NCBI GenBank assembly: GCA_964577175.1
Contig: CAZNYC010000022.1
Location: forward strand, 1 to 39,967
Length of the DNA stretch: 39,967 nt
Origin: BS750m-G62 sp964577175
GTDB taxonomy: Bacteria; Planctomycetota; Phycisphaerae; FEN-1346
Reading direction: 5' to 3'
Numbering within the stretch: position 1 is the stretch's first letter; each line of letters starts with the position of its first letter. The notes under the pieces were generated by a model. The model ran no database searches and was not told where the DNA came from. It saw nothing but the letters and a program-made list of their open reading frames with translations. Of the stretch, positions 25,101 to 32,386 are shown one piece after another. The position numbers and the translations under genes are program-made.

Positions 25101-25466
25101 GATGAGGCCGGGGGCGGTGCGGACCTCGCCGAGCGGCGCGGACGCCTTCTCGTCCAGGGCGTCGAGGGCGTCGCGGATGACGCGGCGGCGGGCGAGGGTG
25201 TGGATGCGGCGGACGGTCCGGCCGGCGGCCGTCAGGAGTCGCTCGGCCATTCGCGGCAGCGTCAGGACCTGCGGACGGATGAGGACGCCGGCCTCGGACG
25301 CCTCCAGCAGCCGGCGCTCGGTCTCCGCCCGCCGGAGGGCCGTCGGCACGAGCAGGAGGGCCCGCCCAGGCTTGGTCTCGGCGAGGGCATCCCGGTAGGC
25401 CGCCAGAACGCGGCCCGCTTTGCCGCTGCGGGCGGGGCCGACGATGAGTTCCACGGGTGTCGTCAC
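22107..25466 (-). CDS. addB: AddB-like helicase-nuclease subunit
   Basis: The predicted protein has 1119 aa from GTG at 25466. The N-terminus VELIVGPARSGKAGRVL carries the P-loop typical of AddB. The middle is a helicase-like scaffold with degenerate motifs (LLAVDGFQHFDPAQL; LRFYLAATRAEQTLTLS). The C-terminus holds a RecB-type nuclease (VVDYKSGTG) and an Fe-S cysteine set: Cys801 (GGCPFAF) and Cys1064-x3-Cys1068-x5-Cys1074 (CPGHCDFQTIC). AddB partners AddA in double-strand-break processing and Chi-like recognition. The frame is open upstream to 25718, but that part translates family B repeats, so GTG 25466 is preferred; it has only a weak ribosome site. A good promoter lies at 25501-25529. 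It overlaps addA by 4 bp. Confidence 0.92.
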   Translation of the reverse strand: MTTPVELIVGPARSGKAGRVLAAYRDALAETKPGRALLLVPTALRRAETERRLLEASEAGVLIRPQVLTLPRMAERLLTAAGRTVRRIHTLARRRVIRDALDALDEKASAPLGEVRTAPGLIDAIDDLLRELKAARVEPDAFGQAVADRLRTPRNRLLVLLYDTYQRRLQDLDLYDDQGQFWHAAALLAEGEAGPFGDLALLAVDGFQHFDPAQLAVLDELSQRADRTLITLTWEADRPQLFSVTGRTRERLHDRFGDRLTETAVAEPGGLPAGLARLRTHLFVPPSANEAPPPADGSVAVVEAAGRTREMEEVARRAVGLVRGGATAPGAVAVIARSVEVYAPLAREVFPQYGLPLRVEAGVPLADVPAVAAAMALVRLQAEDYAFRALSRLLQSGYFRPQAFGGTEETARAAVRLAREAAVWTGRDAYFRGLEHLRGRLDREAGATDESGDAVLSPAARDRRAADIDAAEALLRRVFDATALPDAATRRAMADRFREIIQAAGLREAAAEGEAPSRRARDLQALAGLDDVLGEVALLDGAEAPEVTAAEFLNEVEHGLSVTTIAAPEPPDAPVVVLSADAARALSFEHVFLVGLAEKAWPRRGRRHPFFTDAERADLRRAGVDLADTGDDAQREMLRFYLAATRAEQTLTLSYPSLDDSGRPQLASHYVDEVRALFAAGAGGEPAVPTDEVGVRDLDLPTAKARSRRELLAGTMFALWGPGENPDLDRDLAVLDGLSDDGPDVEAAVAGLAAEWEREHGEAFGPFDGCLAAPGILETLRSRFPGGSTMSANRLEQFGGCPFAFLAADLLGLECREEPSPDLAPLDLGLIYHGLLERFFRAAQEDKTLDGRVTPETLAAATALLEATAQGYFARLEEAGRVRSPALWTVQRRHILRDASGLLAWHAEKLAEWQAAETERTFGPDADGTPAVAVSTGHGPLHLRGRIDRVDRGPGGGYQVVDYKSGTGAPAKKGMAAGTSFQLPVYLTAAEALFGAAGADALVRAFFLPIRRPGVASELSTKATKTYPEGTAGPARRRAAAYIARFIDAMRDGHFPVYPRGDGCPGHCDFQTICRYAEWRVERKWEVHPIEALAVLSDDDLADDDNGDAGATAGTEGDA

Positions 25467-25500
25467 GGTAATTCCGATGGCACGCAGGCGCGATGGCCCG

Positions 25501-25529
25501 ACGGTACCGCGGGTCGGCGACCGTGTCAA
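25501..25529 (-). promoter_or_regulatory. sigma70-type promoter of addBA
   Basis: The minus strand has TTGACA (25529-25524) and TACCGT (25506-25501) with a 17-bp spacer. Transcription would start about 28 bases before the GTG at 25466. Confidence 0.6.
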
Positions 25530-25556
25530 GCGATGTGGCGCGAACCGCGGTGCCGC

Positions 25557-25667
25557 GTGCCACGGCCGGTCTTGTGCGGTCGTGCGCCCCCTGGGGGTGC
25601 CACGGTTTGCTTGCCAAACCATGCTCTGAGATTGGGCAGCACCGATTGACAAGCAATCGGTGGCACC
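25557..25667. repeat. Three clustered family B palindromes
   Basis: GTGCCACGGCCGGTCTTGTG at 25557 is followed by GGTGCCACGGTTTGCTTGCC at 25596 and the inverted relative ATTGACAAGCAATCGGTGGC at 25645. The second and third are a sub-family also present at 34529-34558. Confidence 0.75.
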
Positions 25668-25818
25668 TTGCGCACGAGACCCCAGAGACGGCCGCGCGAG
25701 GCTTTCGCTAATTCGCACCCCCGCCGGCGTCCGATGGAACGGACGGCGGGTTTCTGCTGGACGCTCCGGCCCCCGGTTACCATAGTAGGGCCCCGTTGCC
25801 GCTTCGAGCCGGCGCTAC

Positions 25819-25897
25819 GTGCCGCGGCCGGTCTTGCCCGGCCGTGCGGGGGGATGACCAGCGGGCTGTGCCACGGCCCTGTCTTGCTTGGCCGTGC
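25819..25897. repeat. Two direct family B copies
   Basis: GTGCCGCGGCCGGTCTTGCC (from 25819) and GTGCCACGGCCCTGTCTTGC (from 25868) are direct repeats about 50 bp apart, each followed by CGGCCGTGCG or TGGCCGTGCG. Confidence 0.75.
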
Positions 25898-25950
25898 GCG
25901 GCGGGGTCGACACAACGGGGGAAACGTTCACTGCGACCGGTGTAAACAGC

Positions 25951-28611
25951 ATGAGCAAGGACTATTCCAGCGAGTTGTGCCATCGCCTGGCCGAGATGGC
26001 CGCGGGCGAGCGCCTCCTGCGCCCGCGTCGCATCACGCGGCACGAGACGGGAGAGGTGTTGGACCTCGACCTGACGGGCGTGGCCCCCGCCTGGCGGGCG
26101 ACGGCCGCCTTCGAACTCGAGAAGTACGTCGGCGGCGGCTTTGCCGGGCAGGTGTACCGCGCGCGGCTGGTGCGGCTGGACTGGCCGGAGGAGACGGCCG
26201 CCGAGCCGCCCCTGGAGGTGGGGACGGCCTACGCCGTCAAGGTGATGGTCCCGTGGTCGCGGTTCGCGCGAGGGTTCCGCAACGTCCTGTACGGTCTGGG
26301 CTTCCAGGCCCCGTTCGGGTTGCAGGCGAATCCGCAGGCCGCGCGGGCGTGTTCGCTGTGGCAGAAGTTCATCCGGTGCGGGGCGGCGGAGCGGCTGGGC
26401 TCCGTGGAGGCCGTCCGCGACATCTACGCCACGTTCCACGACCCGGATTTGGGCGGGATGGGCCAGGTGCTCGAATGGGTCGAGGGGCGGGTCTGGCGCC
26501 TGGAGGTGAACGACCGCCTCTTCGCGCCGGACAAGCGGGACGCGGACGAAGAAACGCCGACCGAGTACGAGGCCAAGCGCGACTTCATGGCCCGCCTCGT
26601 CCGTCTCTTCCACGACATGGGTGCCCCGGAACTCGCCCGCCAGTACGAGTGGTGGACGATGAAGAGCCAGCCGAACGTCCTCAAGCGCGCGGGCGCCGGC
26701 GACGACCCGGCCGCGGGGCTCGTGGCGCTGGATTTCGGGGCGGGCCTGGCGCTGCTGCCGTTTCTGCCGATGAGCCCGGCGGACGTGCGGCTCATCGGGC
26801 GGGGCCTGGCGCGCGGGCGCCTGGTGCAGTTCGACCGGGGCGACCTCGACCGCCTGCAGGCGTACGTTCACGCCCATCCGCACCGGTTCGAGGGGATGGG
26901 CGCGGCCCTGGCGGAACTCCGCGCCGCCGAGGCCGGCTACCACGGCGCGCAGCCGGACCTCGCGAACCGCCGGCTCGGCGCCTTCGCGGACCGCTCGCTG
27001 CCGGAGAAGGTCCGGCACACGTGGATCGAAGGCTACCGTGTCCGCGGCGTGATGGACGAGCGGACGGCCCGGCGGATGCGGGGCCGGGCGGAGCCGCTCC
27101 TCATCTTCATCGTCCTGGGCCTCGTGCCGCTCCTCGGACGGTTGCTCCAGCGGATGTGGGGCAACGGGGCGCAGCGGCGGCACGTGAGGGAGGCGCTGAC
27201 GAATCTGGATTACCTGAAGCGTGCCCTCCGCGGCCGGGCGAGGGAGAAACTCATCGACTGGCACCGCAAGGGACGCGTGAGCGAGGCGCGGGCGCTGCGG
27301 CTCGCGCGGCACCCGGTGTGGTTCTGGCTCCAGGCGCCGCTGCTGGGATGGCTGCCGGCAGGGCTCCACCGCGTCCTGACCGATCCGCGGTACGCCTGGG
27401 ACGTGTTCCGGTACATCGTGCTGCGGCCGGTGAAACTGTATTTCAACGCGGCGTACCGGCGGCAGTGGCTCGTCGGGATGGTCGAGGAGGGGCGGGCCGA
27501 GGGCATGCTGCGGGGCGAGGAGGCCGACCACATCCTCGCCCGCATCGACGAGCCGTTCATCCAGAAGTACCTGAAGTGCCTGGCGGTCCACGTCTGCACG
27601 CTGCCGGTGACGCAGGTCGTCTCGGTCATCGTGGCGGCGGTGTACATGCTGACGACCGAAACGCCGTGGGCGGAGGCCTGGCCCTGGGCGCTGGTCATCC
27701 TGGGGGCGTTCCAGGTGACGCCGATCTCCCCCGGCTCCTTCTGCCGCGGCTCGTACGTGGCGTACCTGATGATCCGCGAGCGGAACTGGTACGATTACCG
27801 CCTGGCGTCGGCCATCTCGTTCTGGAAATATATCGGTTACCTGGGGTTTCCGATCCAGATGGTCTCCTCGTACCCCACGCTGGCCCGGTTCATGGCCGCG
27901 CGGTGGGCGACCCGCGGCATCCGGCTGATTCCGGTCTTCGGCGAGCACGGGGCGCTGCTGGAGCACGGGTTCTTCAACGCGTTCTTCAACGTGCCGGTCA
28001 GCCTCCGCCGGCGATGGGCCGAGTGGACGGGCCGCGACCGGTGCCTGGCGTGGCTGGGGGCGGCGGGCGGCGTGGGATTCCTGCCGGGACCGTCCGGCAC
28101 GTACGCCTCGCTGCTGACGGCGGCGGCCCTGGTGGGTCTCGCGCACCTGGGGTGCCCGTGGTGGCTTCTCTTTATCGCCATCTTCCCGGCGGTGGCGCTG
28201 GGCGTGGTGGCCGCGGGCGGGGCCGAGGCGCACCTGGGGACGAAGGACCCGCGGGCGTTCGTCCTGGACGAGGTGGGCGGGCAGATGATCGCCGGCCTTG
28301 CCGTCTGGGTGCCGGCCTTTCTGGCCCACATCTCGCGGACGATGGGCCGCGATATCACCGGCTGGTTCGTCGTCGATGCCGACGTATGGGCATCCGTTTT
28401 CGGTTGGCTTCCCGGCGACGCCGTGGCGTGGGGTGCGGCGGCCCTGGCGTTCGTGTGGTTCCGCTTCTTCGACATCGCCAAGCCGCCGCCCGTGCGGCAG
28501 GCGGAGCGCCTGCCGGGCGGATGGGGCGTCATGGCCGACGACGTCCTGGCCGGCGTGCTGGCGCTCGTCGCGACGGTCCTATGCCTGGCGCTGATTCACG
28601 GCGGGGGGTGA
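25951..28611 (+). CDS. Kinase-like / membrane / phosphatidylglycerophosphatase A fusion
   Basis: The predicted protein has 886 aa. Residues about 50-330 look like a protein-kinase fold: Gly-rich loop VGGGFAGQVY (60-69), YAVKV with Lys97, and an Asp-Phe-Gly at LDFGAG (Asp261). The catalytic-loop Asp is not visible (WWTMKSQPNVL), so it may be a pseudokinase. Hydrophobic segments lie around 382-400 and 540-640. From about residue 700 the sequence is PgpA: GFLPGPSGTYASLL, DPRAFVLDEVGGQ and FFDIAKPPPVRQAERLPGGW, then MADDVLAG. PgpA dephosphorylates phosphatidylglycerophosphate to phosphatidylglycerol in the inner membrane and is normally about 170 aa alone. The gene faces pgsA, whose product makes the substrate. 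The start ATG 25951 has no strong ribosome site. The domain joining is seen directly; its purpose is unknown. Confidence 0.85.
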   Translation: MSKDYSSELCHRLAEMAAGERLLRPRRITRHETGEVLDLDLTGVAPAWRATAAFELEKYVGGGFAGQVYRARLVRLDWPEETAAEPPLEVGTAYAVKVMVPWSRFARGFRNVLYGLGFQAPFGLQANPQAARACSLWQKFIRCGAAERLGSVEAVRDIYATFHDPDLGGMGQVLEWVEGRVWRLEVNDRLFAPDKRDADEETPTEYEAKRDFMARLVRLFHDMGAPELARQYEWWTMKSQPNVLKRAGAGDDPAAGLVALDFGAGLALLPFLPMSPADVRLIGRGLARGRLVQFDRGDLDRLQAYVHAHPHRFEGMGAALAELRAAEAGYHGAQPDLANRRLGAFADRSLPEKVRHTWIEGYRVRGVMDERTARRMRGRAEPLLIFIVLGLVPLLGRLLQRMWGNGAQRRHVREALTNLDYLKRALRGRAREKLIDWHRKGRVSEARALRLARHPVWFWLQAPLLGWLPAGLHRVLTDPRYAWDVFRYIVLRPVKLYFNAAYRRQWLVGMVEEGRAEGMLRGEEADHILARIDEPFIQKYLKCLAVHVCTLPVTQVVSVIVAAVYMLTTETPWAEAWPWALVILGAFQVTPISPGSFCRGSYVAYLMIRERNWYDYRLASAISFWKYIGYLGFPIQMVSSYPTLARFMAARWATRGIRLIPVFGEHGALLEHGFFNAFFNVPVSLRRRWAEWTGRDRCLAWLGAAGGVGFLPGPSGTYASLLTAAALVGLAHLGCPWWLLFIAIFPAVALGVVAAGGAEAHLGTKDPRAFVLDEVGGQMIAGLAVWVPAFLAHISRTMGRDITGWFVVDADVWASVFGWLPGDAVAWGAAALAFVWFRFFDIAKPPPVRQAERLPGGWGVMADDVLAGVLALVATVLCLALIHGGG

Positions 28612-28681
28612 GCGGAGTGTTTCGCAACGGTTCCCGCGCCCCGTGGGCCAGGGTACGAGTCCGCGTTGGAGTGTCAGGTGT

Positions 28682-28780
28682 TGTCATTCTGAGGCCCGCT
28701 CGCGGGCCGAAGAATCTCGCCGTGGTCGTTGCCTTTGTGTGATTCGCACGGCGAGACCCTTCGCTTCGCTCAGGGTGACA
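28682..28780. repeat. Dispersed palindromic element, family A
   Basis: TGTCATTCTGAGG (28682-28694) and the imperfect inverted end CTCAGGGTGACA (28769-28780) bound a 99-bp element with internal GAAGAATCTCGCCG and CGGCGAGACCCTTC arms. It sits between two convergent genes. Confidence 0.8.
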
Positions 28781-28833
28781 ACCTTGGTCTACCCTGGCAA
28801 GTACGGGTGGGGAGGTTTGCCGCGCGGAACGCG

Positions 28834-29481
28834 CTACGCCTCCTCCGGCGGCAGCCGGAGCAGGTGATACGCCCGCTGAATGTACGTCAGGCCGCTGACG
28901 GCCGTGAAGACCACCGTCCCCCAGATGAGCGCGTCGCGCATCATCTGGGTCCACGCCGGGTTCGGCGCCATCTCCGGACCGTCCGTCCAGTGGGCCACGT
29001 AGAAAAGCGTCCAGCAGATGGCGGTGCACTGGAGGATCATCTTCACCTTGCCGCTCCACGAGGCGGCGAACGGAATCTTGTGCGACTCGCTGAAACTCCG
29101 CATGCCCGTCACGAGCAGTTCGCGGGCCAGGATCAGGACGACCATCCACGGCTGCCAGCCCGTCAGGTTGACCGGGTCGGTGCCCGCCTCCCTCACGATG
29201 ACGAACGTGTCGCCGATGAAGTACGCCAGCGCCCCGCACACGATGATCTTGTCGACGAACGGGTCGGCGATGCGGCCGAACGTCGACTGCACCTGGTACT
29301 TGCGGGCGACGTAGCCGTCCACCATGTCGGTGCTCACGCCCACCAGGAACAGGACAAAGGCGACGTCGAGCACCGGCCACCCCGCCGGCTCGCGGGGATC
29401 GTAGAAGCCGAGCACGATGAAGAGCGCGATGGCCAGGAAAAACCGGGCCACCGTCAGCAGGTTCGGAACGTGTCGGGTCAT
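28834..29481 (-). CDS. pgsA: CDP-diacylglycerol-glycerol-3-phosphate 3-phosphatidyltransferase
   Basis: This 215-aa integral membrane enzyme joins CDP-diacylglycerol and glycerol-3-phosphate to give phosphatidylglycerophosphate. The CDP-alcohol phosphatidyltransferase motif is complete: DGYVARKYQVQSTFGRIADP followed by FVDK, i.e. D-G-x2-A-R-x8-G-x3-D-x3-D. MTRHVPNLLTVARFFLAIAL at the N-terminus is typical of PgsA. About five to six TM segments are seen. The start ATG overlaps the rimO stop by 4 bp (ATGA), a coupling often seen for this pair. It converges with the PgpA fusion gene, which performs the next step. Confidence 0.95.
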   Translation of the reverse strand: MTRHVPNLLTVARFFLAIALFIVLGFYDPREPAGWPVLDVAFVLFLVGVSTDMVDGYVARKYQVQSTFGRIADPFVDKIIVCGALAYFIGDTFVIVREAGTDPVNLTGWQPWMVVLILARELLVTGMRSFSESHKIPFAASWSGKVKMILQCTAICWTLFYVAHWTDGPEMAPNPAWTQMMRDALIWGTVVFTAVSGLTYIQRAYHLLRLPPEEA

Positions 29482-30896
29482 GCGCGGGTATCCTCGTCCG
29501 TCTCGGCGGTCAGATCGTATCCCTCGGTGCCCGTGACGCGGACCGTTACCAGGGTGCCCGCCTCGGCGGCCCCGGCCGGCAGGAGGACGGCGCTGTCGAC
29601 CTCCGGCGCCTGGCCGGCGTGGCGGGCGAGGAGCTGGCCGTCGGCGTCCGGCCCGTCCACGAGGACCGTCAGGCGCCGGCCCACGCGCCGGGCGGCCTTG
29701 TCGCGGGCCACCTCGCCGGCCGCCTGCATCAGGCGGTCCCACCGCTCGCGGGCGGCCTCGCGGGGCACCTGCCCGCTCAGGGCCGCCGCGGCCGTGCCCG
29801 TCTCCGGACTGTACACAAAGACGCCCACGTGGTCAAAGGCAACTTCGCGGACGAACTCGACGAGCGCCGCCACGTCGGCCTCCGTTTCGCCGGGAAAGCC
29901 GACGATGAAACTCGTCCGGACGGCGATGCCCGGCACGGCTGTGCGGAGGCCGGCGAGGAGCGACTCGATGTCCTCGCGCCTCACCCGCCGCCCCATCGCG
30001 TTCAAGAGCCGCGTGCTCGCGTGCTGGAGCGGCAGGTCGACGTACGGCACCAGGGGCGGCCCGGCGGCGAGTTCGTCGATGACCTCCGGCGAAAACGACG
30101 CCGGATGCGTGTACATGAGCCGGAGCCAGTCGGCCCCGCTTTCCGCCCGCAGACGGGCGAGCAGGGCGGCGATCGACCAACCCGCGCCCGGCACGTCCCG
30201 CCCGTAGGCCGTCGTGTCCTGCCCGATGAAGACGAGTTCGCGCGCGCCGTCGGCGACGAGTTCTTCGGCCTCGGCCAGCACGTCGTCCGGCGGCTTGGAG
30301 CGGAGCGGGCCGCGGATGTCCGGAATCGCGCAGTACGCGCACCGGTTGTCGCACCCCTCGGTGATGCGGAGATACGCGTAGTGTCGCGGCGTGAGGCGGA
30401 GCCGCTCGCGGTCGTCCGGCATCGCGCACGGCCGGTCGCCGACGGAGACCAGGGGGCCGGCGGCCTCCTTGTGGCGTCGGCGGCGCCGGCCCCGTTTCTC
30501 TTTGCCTCGGCGTGCGGCCGTCGGACCGGCGAGGACGTCGCGGCAGATGTCGGCCAGGCGGTCGCGCTCCGCCAGGCCCACCACCGCGTCGACGGCGGGA
30601 TGGCGCTCCAGAATGCCCCGCGCCAGCCGCTGGGCCATGCACCCCGCCACGACGATGCGACCGAGGCGGCCGTCGCGTTTCAGCGCCTCCAGCCGGTCGA
30701 TGTGTTCGTCGCTCTCGGCACGGGCGAGGTCGATGAAGCCGCACGTGTTGACGACCGCCAGGTCCGCCCCGTCCGCGTCGGGTGTGACGGCCAGGCCCGC
30801 CAGCGCGAGGCCGGCCAGCATCCGCTCGGAGTCCACCAGGTTCTTCGGGCACCCCAGGCTGATGAGGGTGACGCTCGGCAGGTCGTCGGTGGCCAT
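29478..30896 (-). CDS. rimO: Ribosomal protein S12 methylthiotransferase
   Basis: The 472-aa radical-SAM enzyme adds a methylthio group to an aspartate of ribosomal protein S12. It has the N-terminal UPF0004 domain with three cluster cysteines (SLGCPKNLVDSE, VVNTCGFI, VAGCMAQRL), the radical-SAM CxxxCxxC (EGCDNRCAYCAIPDIRG), and a C-terminal TRAM-like domain (about 400-465). SLGCPKNLVDSE identifies RimO rather than MiaB. An Arg/Lys-rich insertion (KEKRGRRRRRH) sits between the N-terminal and radical-SAM domains. ATG 30896 was chosen because MATDDLPSVTLISLGCPKN matches the family start; the ribosome site is weak. It is coupled to pgsA by a 4-bp overlap. Confidence 0.95.
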   Translation of the reverse strand: MATDDLPSVTLISLGCPKNLVDSERMLAGLALAGLAVTPDADGADLAVVNTCGFIDLARAESDEHIDRLEALKRDGRLGRIVVAGCMAQRLARGILERHPAVDAVVGLAERDRLADICRDVLAGPTAARRGKEKRGRRRRRHKEAAGPLVSVGDRPCAMPDDRERLRLTPRHYAYLRITEGCDNRCAYCAIPDIRGPLRSKPPDDVLAEAEELVADGARELVFIGQDTTAYGRDVPGAGWSIAALLARLRAESGADWLRLMYTHPASFSPEVIDELAAGPPLVPYVDLPLQHASTRLLNAMGRRVRREDIESLLAGLRTAVPGIAVRTSFIVGFPGETEADVAALVEFVREVAFDHVGVFVYSPETGTAAAALSGQVPREAARERWDRLMQAAGEVARDKAARRVGRRLTVLVDGPDADGQLLARHAGQAPEVDSAVLLPAGAAEAGTLVTVRVTGTEGYDLTAETDEDTRA

Positions 30897-30964
30897 GGCG
30901 GTTTCCGGTTCCCGCAAGACGCTAGGCAGCGTGCGCGCAGCACGACAACGCTGAGTCCGCACGT

Positions 30965-31046
30965 AGCGCGGTGGGTCTCCGCACCCACCGCGCTCGAGAC
31001 GACCTTTCCAGGGTTGCGCGGCGCCTGCGGAGGCGCGCCGCGCTCG
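30965..31046. repeat. Two family C palindromes
   Basis: GCGCGGTGGGTCTCCGCACC, continuing CACCGCGC, is a near-perfect hairpin at 30965-30993. A second one, GCGCGGCGCCTGCGGAGGCG and following, lies at 31016-31044. Each is followed by CTCGAG. Confidence 0.75.
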
Positions 31047-31154
31047 AGTTAGCGTTGTAATGTCAGAGGCGCGGTGCGGCGTGACTGTAGGACCGGCCGC
31101 GCCGCGTGTAAAGCGAAAAGGCCCTGCTCGCGGGTCGGCCGCCCCCGAAAAGCC

Positions 31155-31182
31155 TTGAATCGCCCCGCCGGCGGCTCATAAT
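31155..31182 (+). promoter_or_regulatory. sigma70-type promoter of pyrK
   Basis: TTGAAT (31155-31160) and CATAAT (31177-31182) are separated by 16 bp. The leader to the ATG at 31217 is about 28 bases, with GAGGT just before the start. Confidence 0.6.
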
Positions 31183-31216
31183 CGCGGGCGCGCCCCGTGA
31201 TTGGCCGTGAGGTCCC

Positions 31217-32215
31217 ATGTCCGACGCCGTCACGCATCCCGACCGCGACGTCTCGGCCGCCCGTCGGCTCGACGTGCCGCTCCTCGACCGCCGCGACGCC
31301 GGGGCCGGGTACGTCCGCCTCACGCTCGGCGTCCCGGGGGACTGGGTCAGCCGGCCGGGGCAGTTCGTGGGCGTGCGGTGCGAGTCGGACGCCCGGGCGG
31401 CGGCCGCCACCGAACGCCGCCCGCTCGATGACGAGGAAGGCGGCGAGTGGCCCACGGCGACGGGGCTGGAACTCAGCCGCCGGCGGTGGCCCCTCGTCCG
31501 CCGGCCGCTCAGCGTCTCGCGTTTGCGCGCGGGCGGCGAGGGAGAGCCGAGACGCATCGACGTCCTCGTCCGCAAGGTCGGTGCCGGCACACGGTGGCTG
31601 GCCGGCCGGCCCGTCGGGGCGACGCTCGACCTCGTCGGCCCGCTCGGCAACCACTTCACGCCGCCGGCGCCGGGCCGCCTGGCGGTGCTGGTCGGCGGTG
31701 GGTGCGGCATGGCGCCGCTGGTCGGCCTGGCGGACTGGCTGGCGGACCTCGACCGGGACGCCGTCCTCGTCGTCGGAGCGCCGACGGCCGACCAGGTTCC
31801 GCTGGCGATGGACCGACGGCCGGAGGCCACCGACTGGCGCGCCGCGCCGTGCGAGGTCGTACCCGCCGCGGACGTCCCGGTCCCTGCGGTCCTCGCCACG
31901 GACGACGCCTCGGCCGGCTTCGCGGGCACGGCCGTCGCCGCCGCCGAGCGGTACCTCGACCAGGCGGCCGAGGGCCGGGCCGTCGCCCTGTACGGCTGCG
32001 GGCCGGAGCCGATGCTGCGGGCCCTGGCGGACTTCGCCCGCCGCCGCGACGTGCCGTGCCAGGTGTCGCTGGAAGAGTTCATGGGCTGCGGCATCGGGGT
32101 GTGCCTGTCGTGCGTGCGGAAGATGCGCGACCCCACGACCGAGGCGGGCTGGACGTATCGCCGCACCTGCCGCGACGGGCCTGTCGTGGAGGCAGCGGAT
32201 ATCATCTGGGAATGA
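31217..32215 (+). CDS. pyrK: Dihydroorotate dehydrogenase electron-transfer subunit
   Basis: The predicted protein has 332 aa. PyrK carries FAD and a 2Fe-2S cluster and passes electrons from PyrD to NAD. The FAD-binding RRPLSVSRL, NAD-binding VLVGGGCGMAPLVGLA and YGCGPEPMLRALADF, and the cluster cysteines Cys291, Cys296, Cys299 and Cys318 (MGCGIGVCLSC) are all present. It is longer than the usual 250-270 aa, mainly because of an insertion of about 35 residues between GQFVGVRC and VRRPLSV. pyrD follows 171 bp downstream on the same strand, as expected for a type 1B enzyme. Confidence 0.93.
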   Translation: MSDAVTHPDRDVSAARRLDVPLLDRRDAGAGYVRLTLGVPGDWVSRPGQFVGVRCESDARAAAATERRPLDDEEGGEWPTATGLELSRRRWPLVRRPLSVSRLRAGGEGEPRRIDVLVRKVGAGTRWLAGRPVGATLDLVGPLGNHFTPPAPGRLAVLVGGGCGMAPLVGLADWLADLDRDAVLVVGAPTADQVPLAMDRRPEATDWRAAPCEVVPAADVPVPAVLATDDASAGFAGTAVAAAERYLDQAAEGRAVALYGCGPEPMLRALADFARRRDVPCQVSLEEFMGCGIGVCLSCVRKMRDPTTEAGWTYRRTCRDGPVVEAADIIWE

Positions 32216-32327
32216 GTGTGCCGTTCCCCCTCCCGCAGGTTGAGGCAGGACGGCGCCGTTCGAGCCGGCCGCGGGAGCGCCCGGTCATCCGTGCCTGCCG
32301 TGGCGTGTGCCATGCCGGATCGGGATA

Positions 32328-32349
32328 ACCCGCTGCTTCCGCAGCGGGC
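32328..32349. repeat. Hairpin between pyrK and pyrD
   Basis: CCCGCTGC and GCAGCGGG form an 8-bp stem with a TTCC loop at 32329-32348. It may be another dispersed palindrome or an attenuating hairpin; no T-run follows. The rest of the 171-bp gap shows nothing recognisable. Confidence 0.5.
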
Positions 32350-32386
32350 TCGACGGCGGCGCGTGCCGTTGGCTGCGAGGCTGCTT

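Larger units (their letters stand above)
25467..25950. other. Divergent intergenic region packed with family B palindromes
   Basis: The 484-bp gap between addB and the PgpA-fusion gene holds the addB promoter and at least five small palindromes: 25557-25586, 25597-25625, 25637-25667, 25819-25848 and 25867-25897. I see no coding sequence. The fusion gene has no clear promoter or strong ribosome site. Confidence 0.65.
30897..31216. other. Divergent intergenic region rimO/pyrK
   Basis: This 320-bp gap holds two family C palindromes (30965-30993, 31013-31046), a possible weak rimO promoter (minus strand, TTGTCG 30948-30943 and TAGCGT 30924-30919, 18-bp spacer), and the pyrK promoter. I see no coding potential. 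Confidence 0.5.

Noticed and set aside
25556..25900. CRISPR array made of the clustered repeats
   Set aside because: The copies are palindromic, in both orientations, at irregular spacing and degenerate, and no cas gene is present; addA and addB are recombination nucleases.
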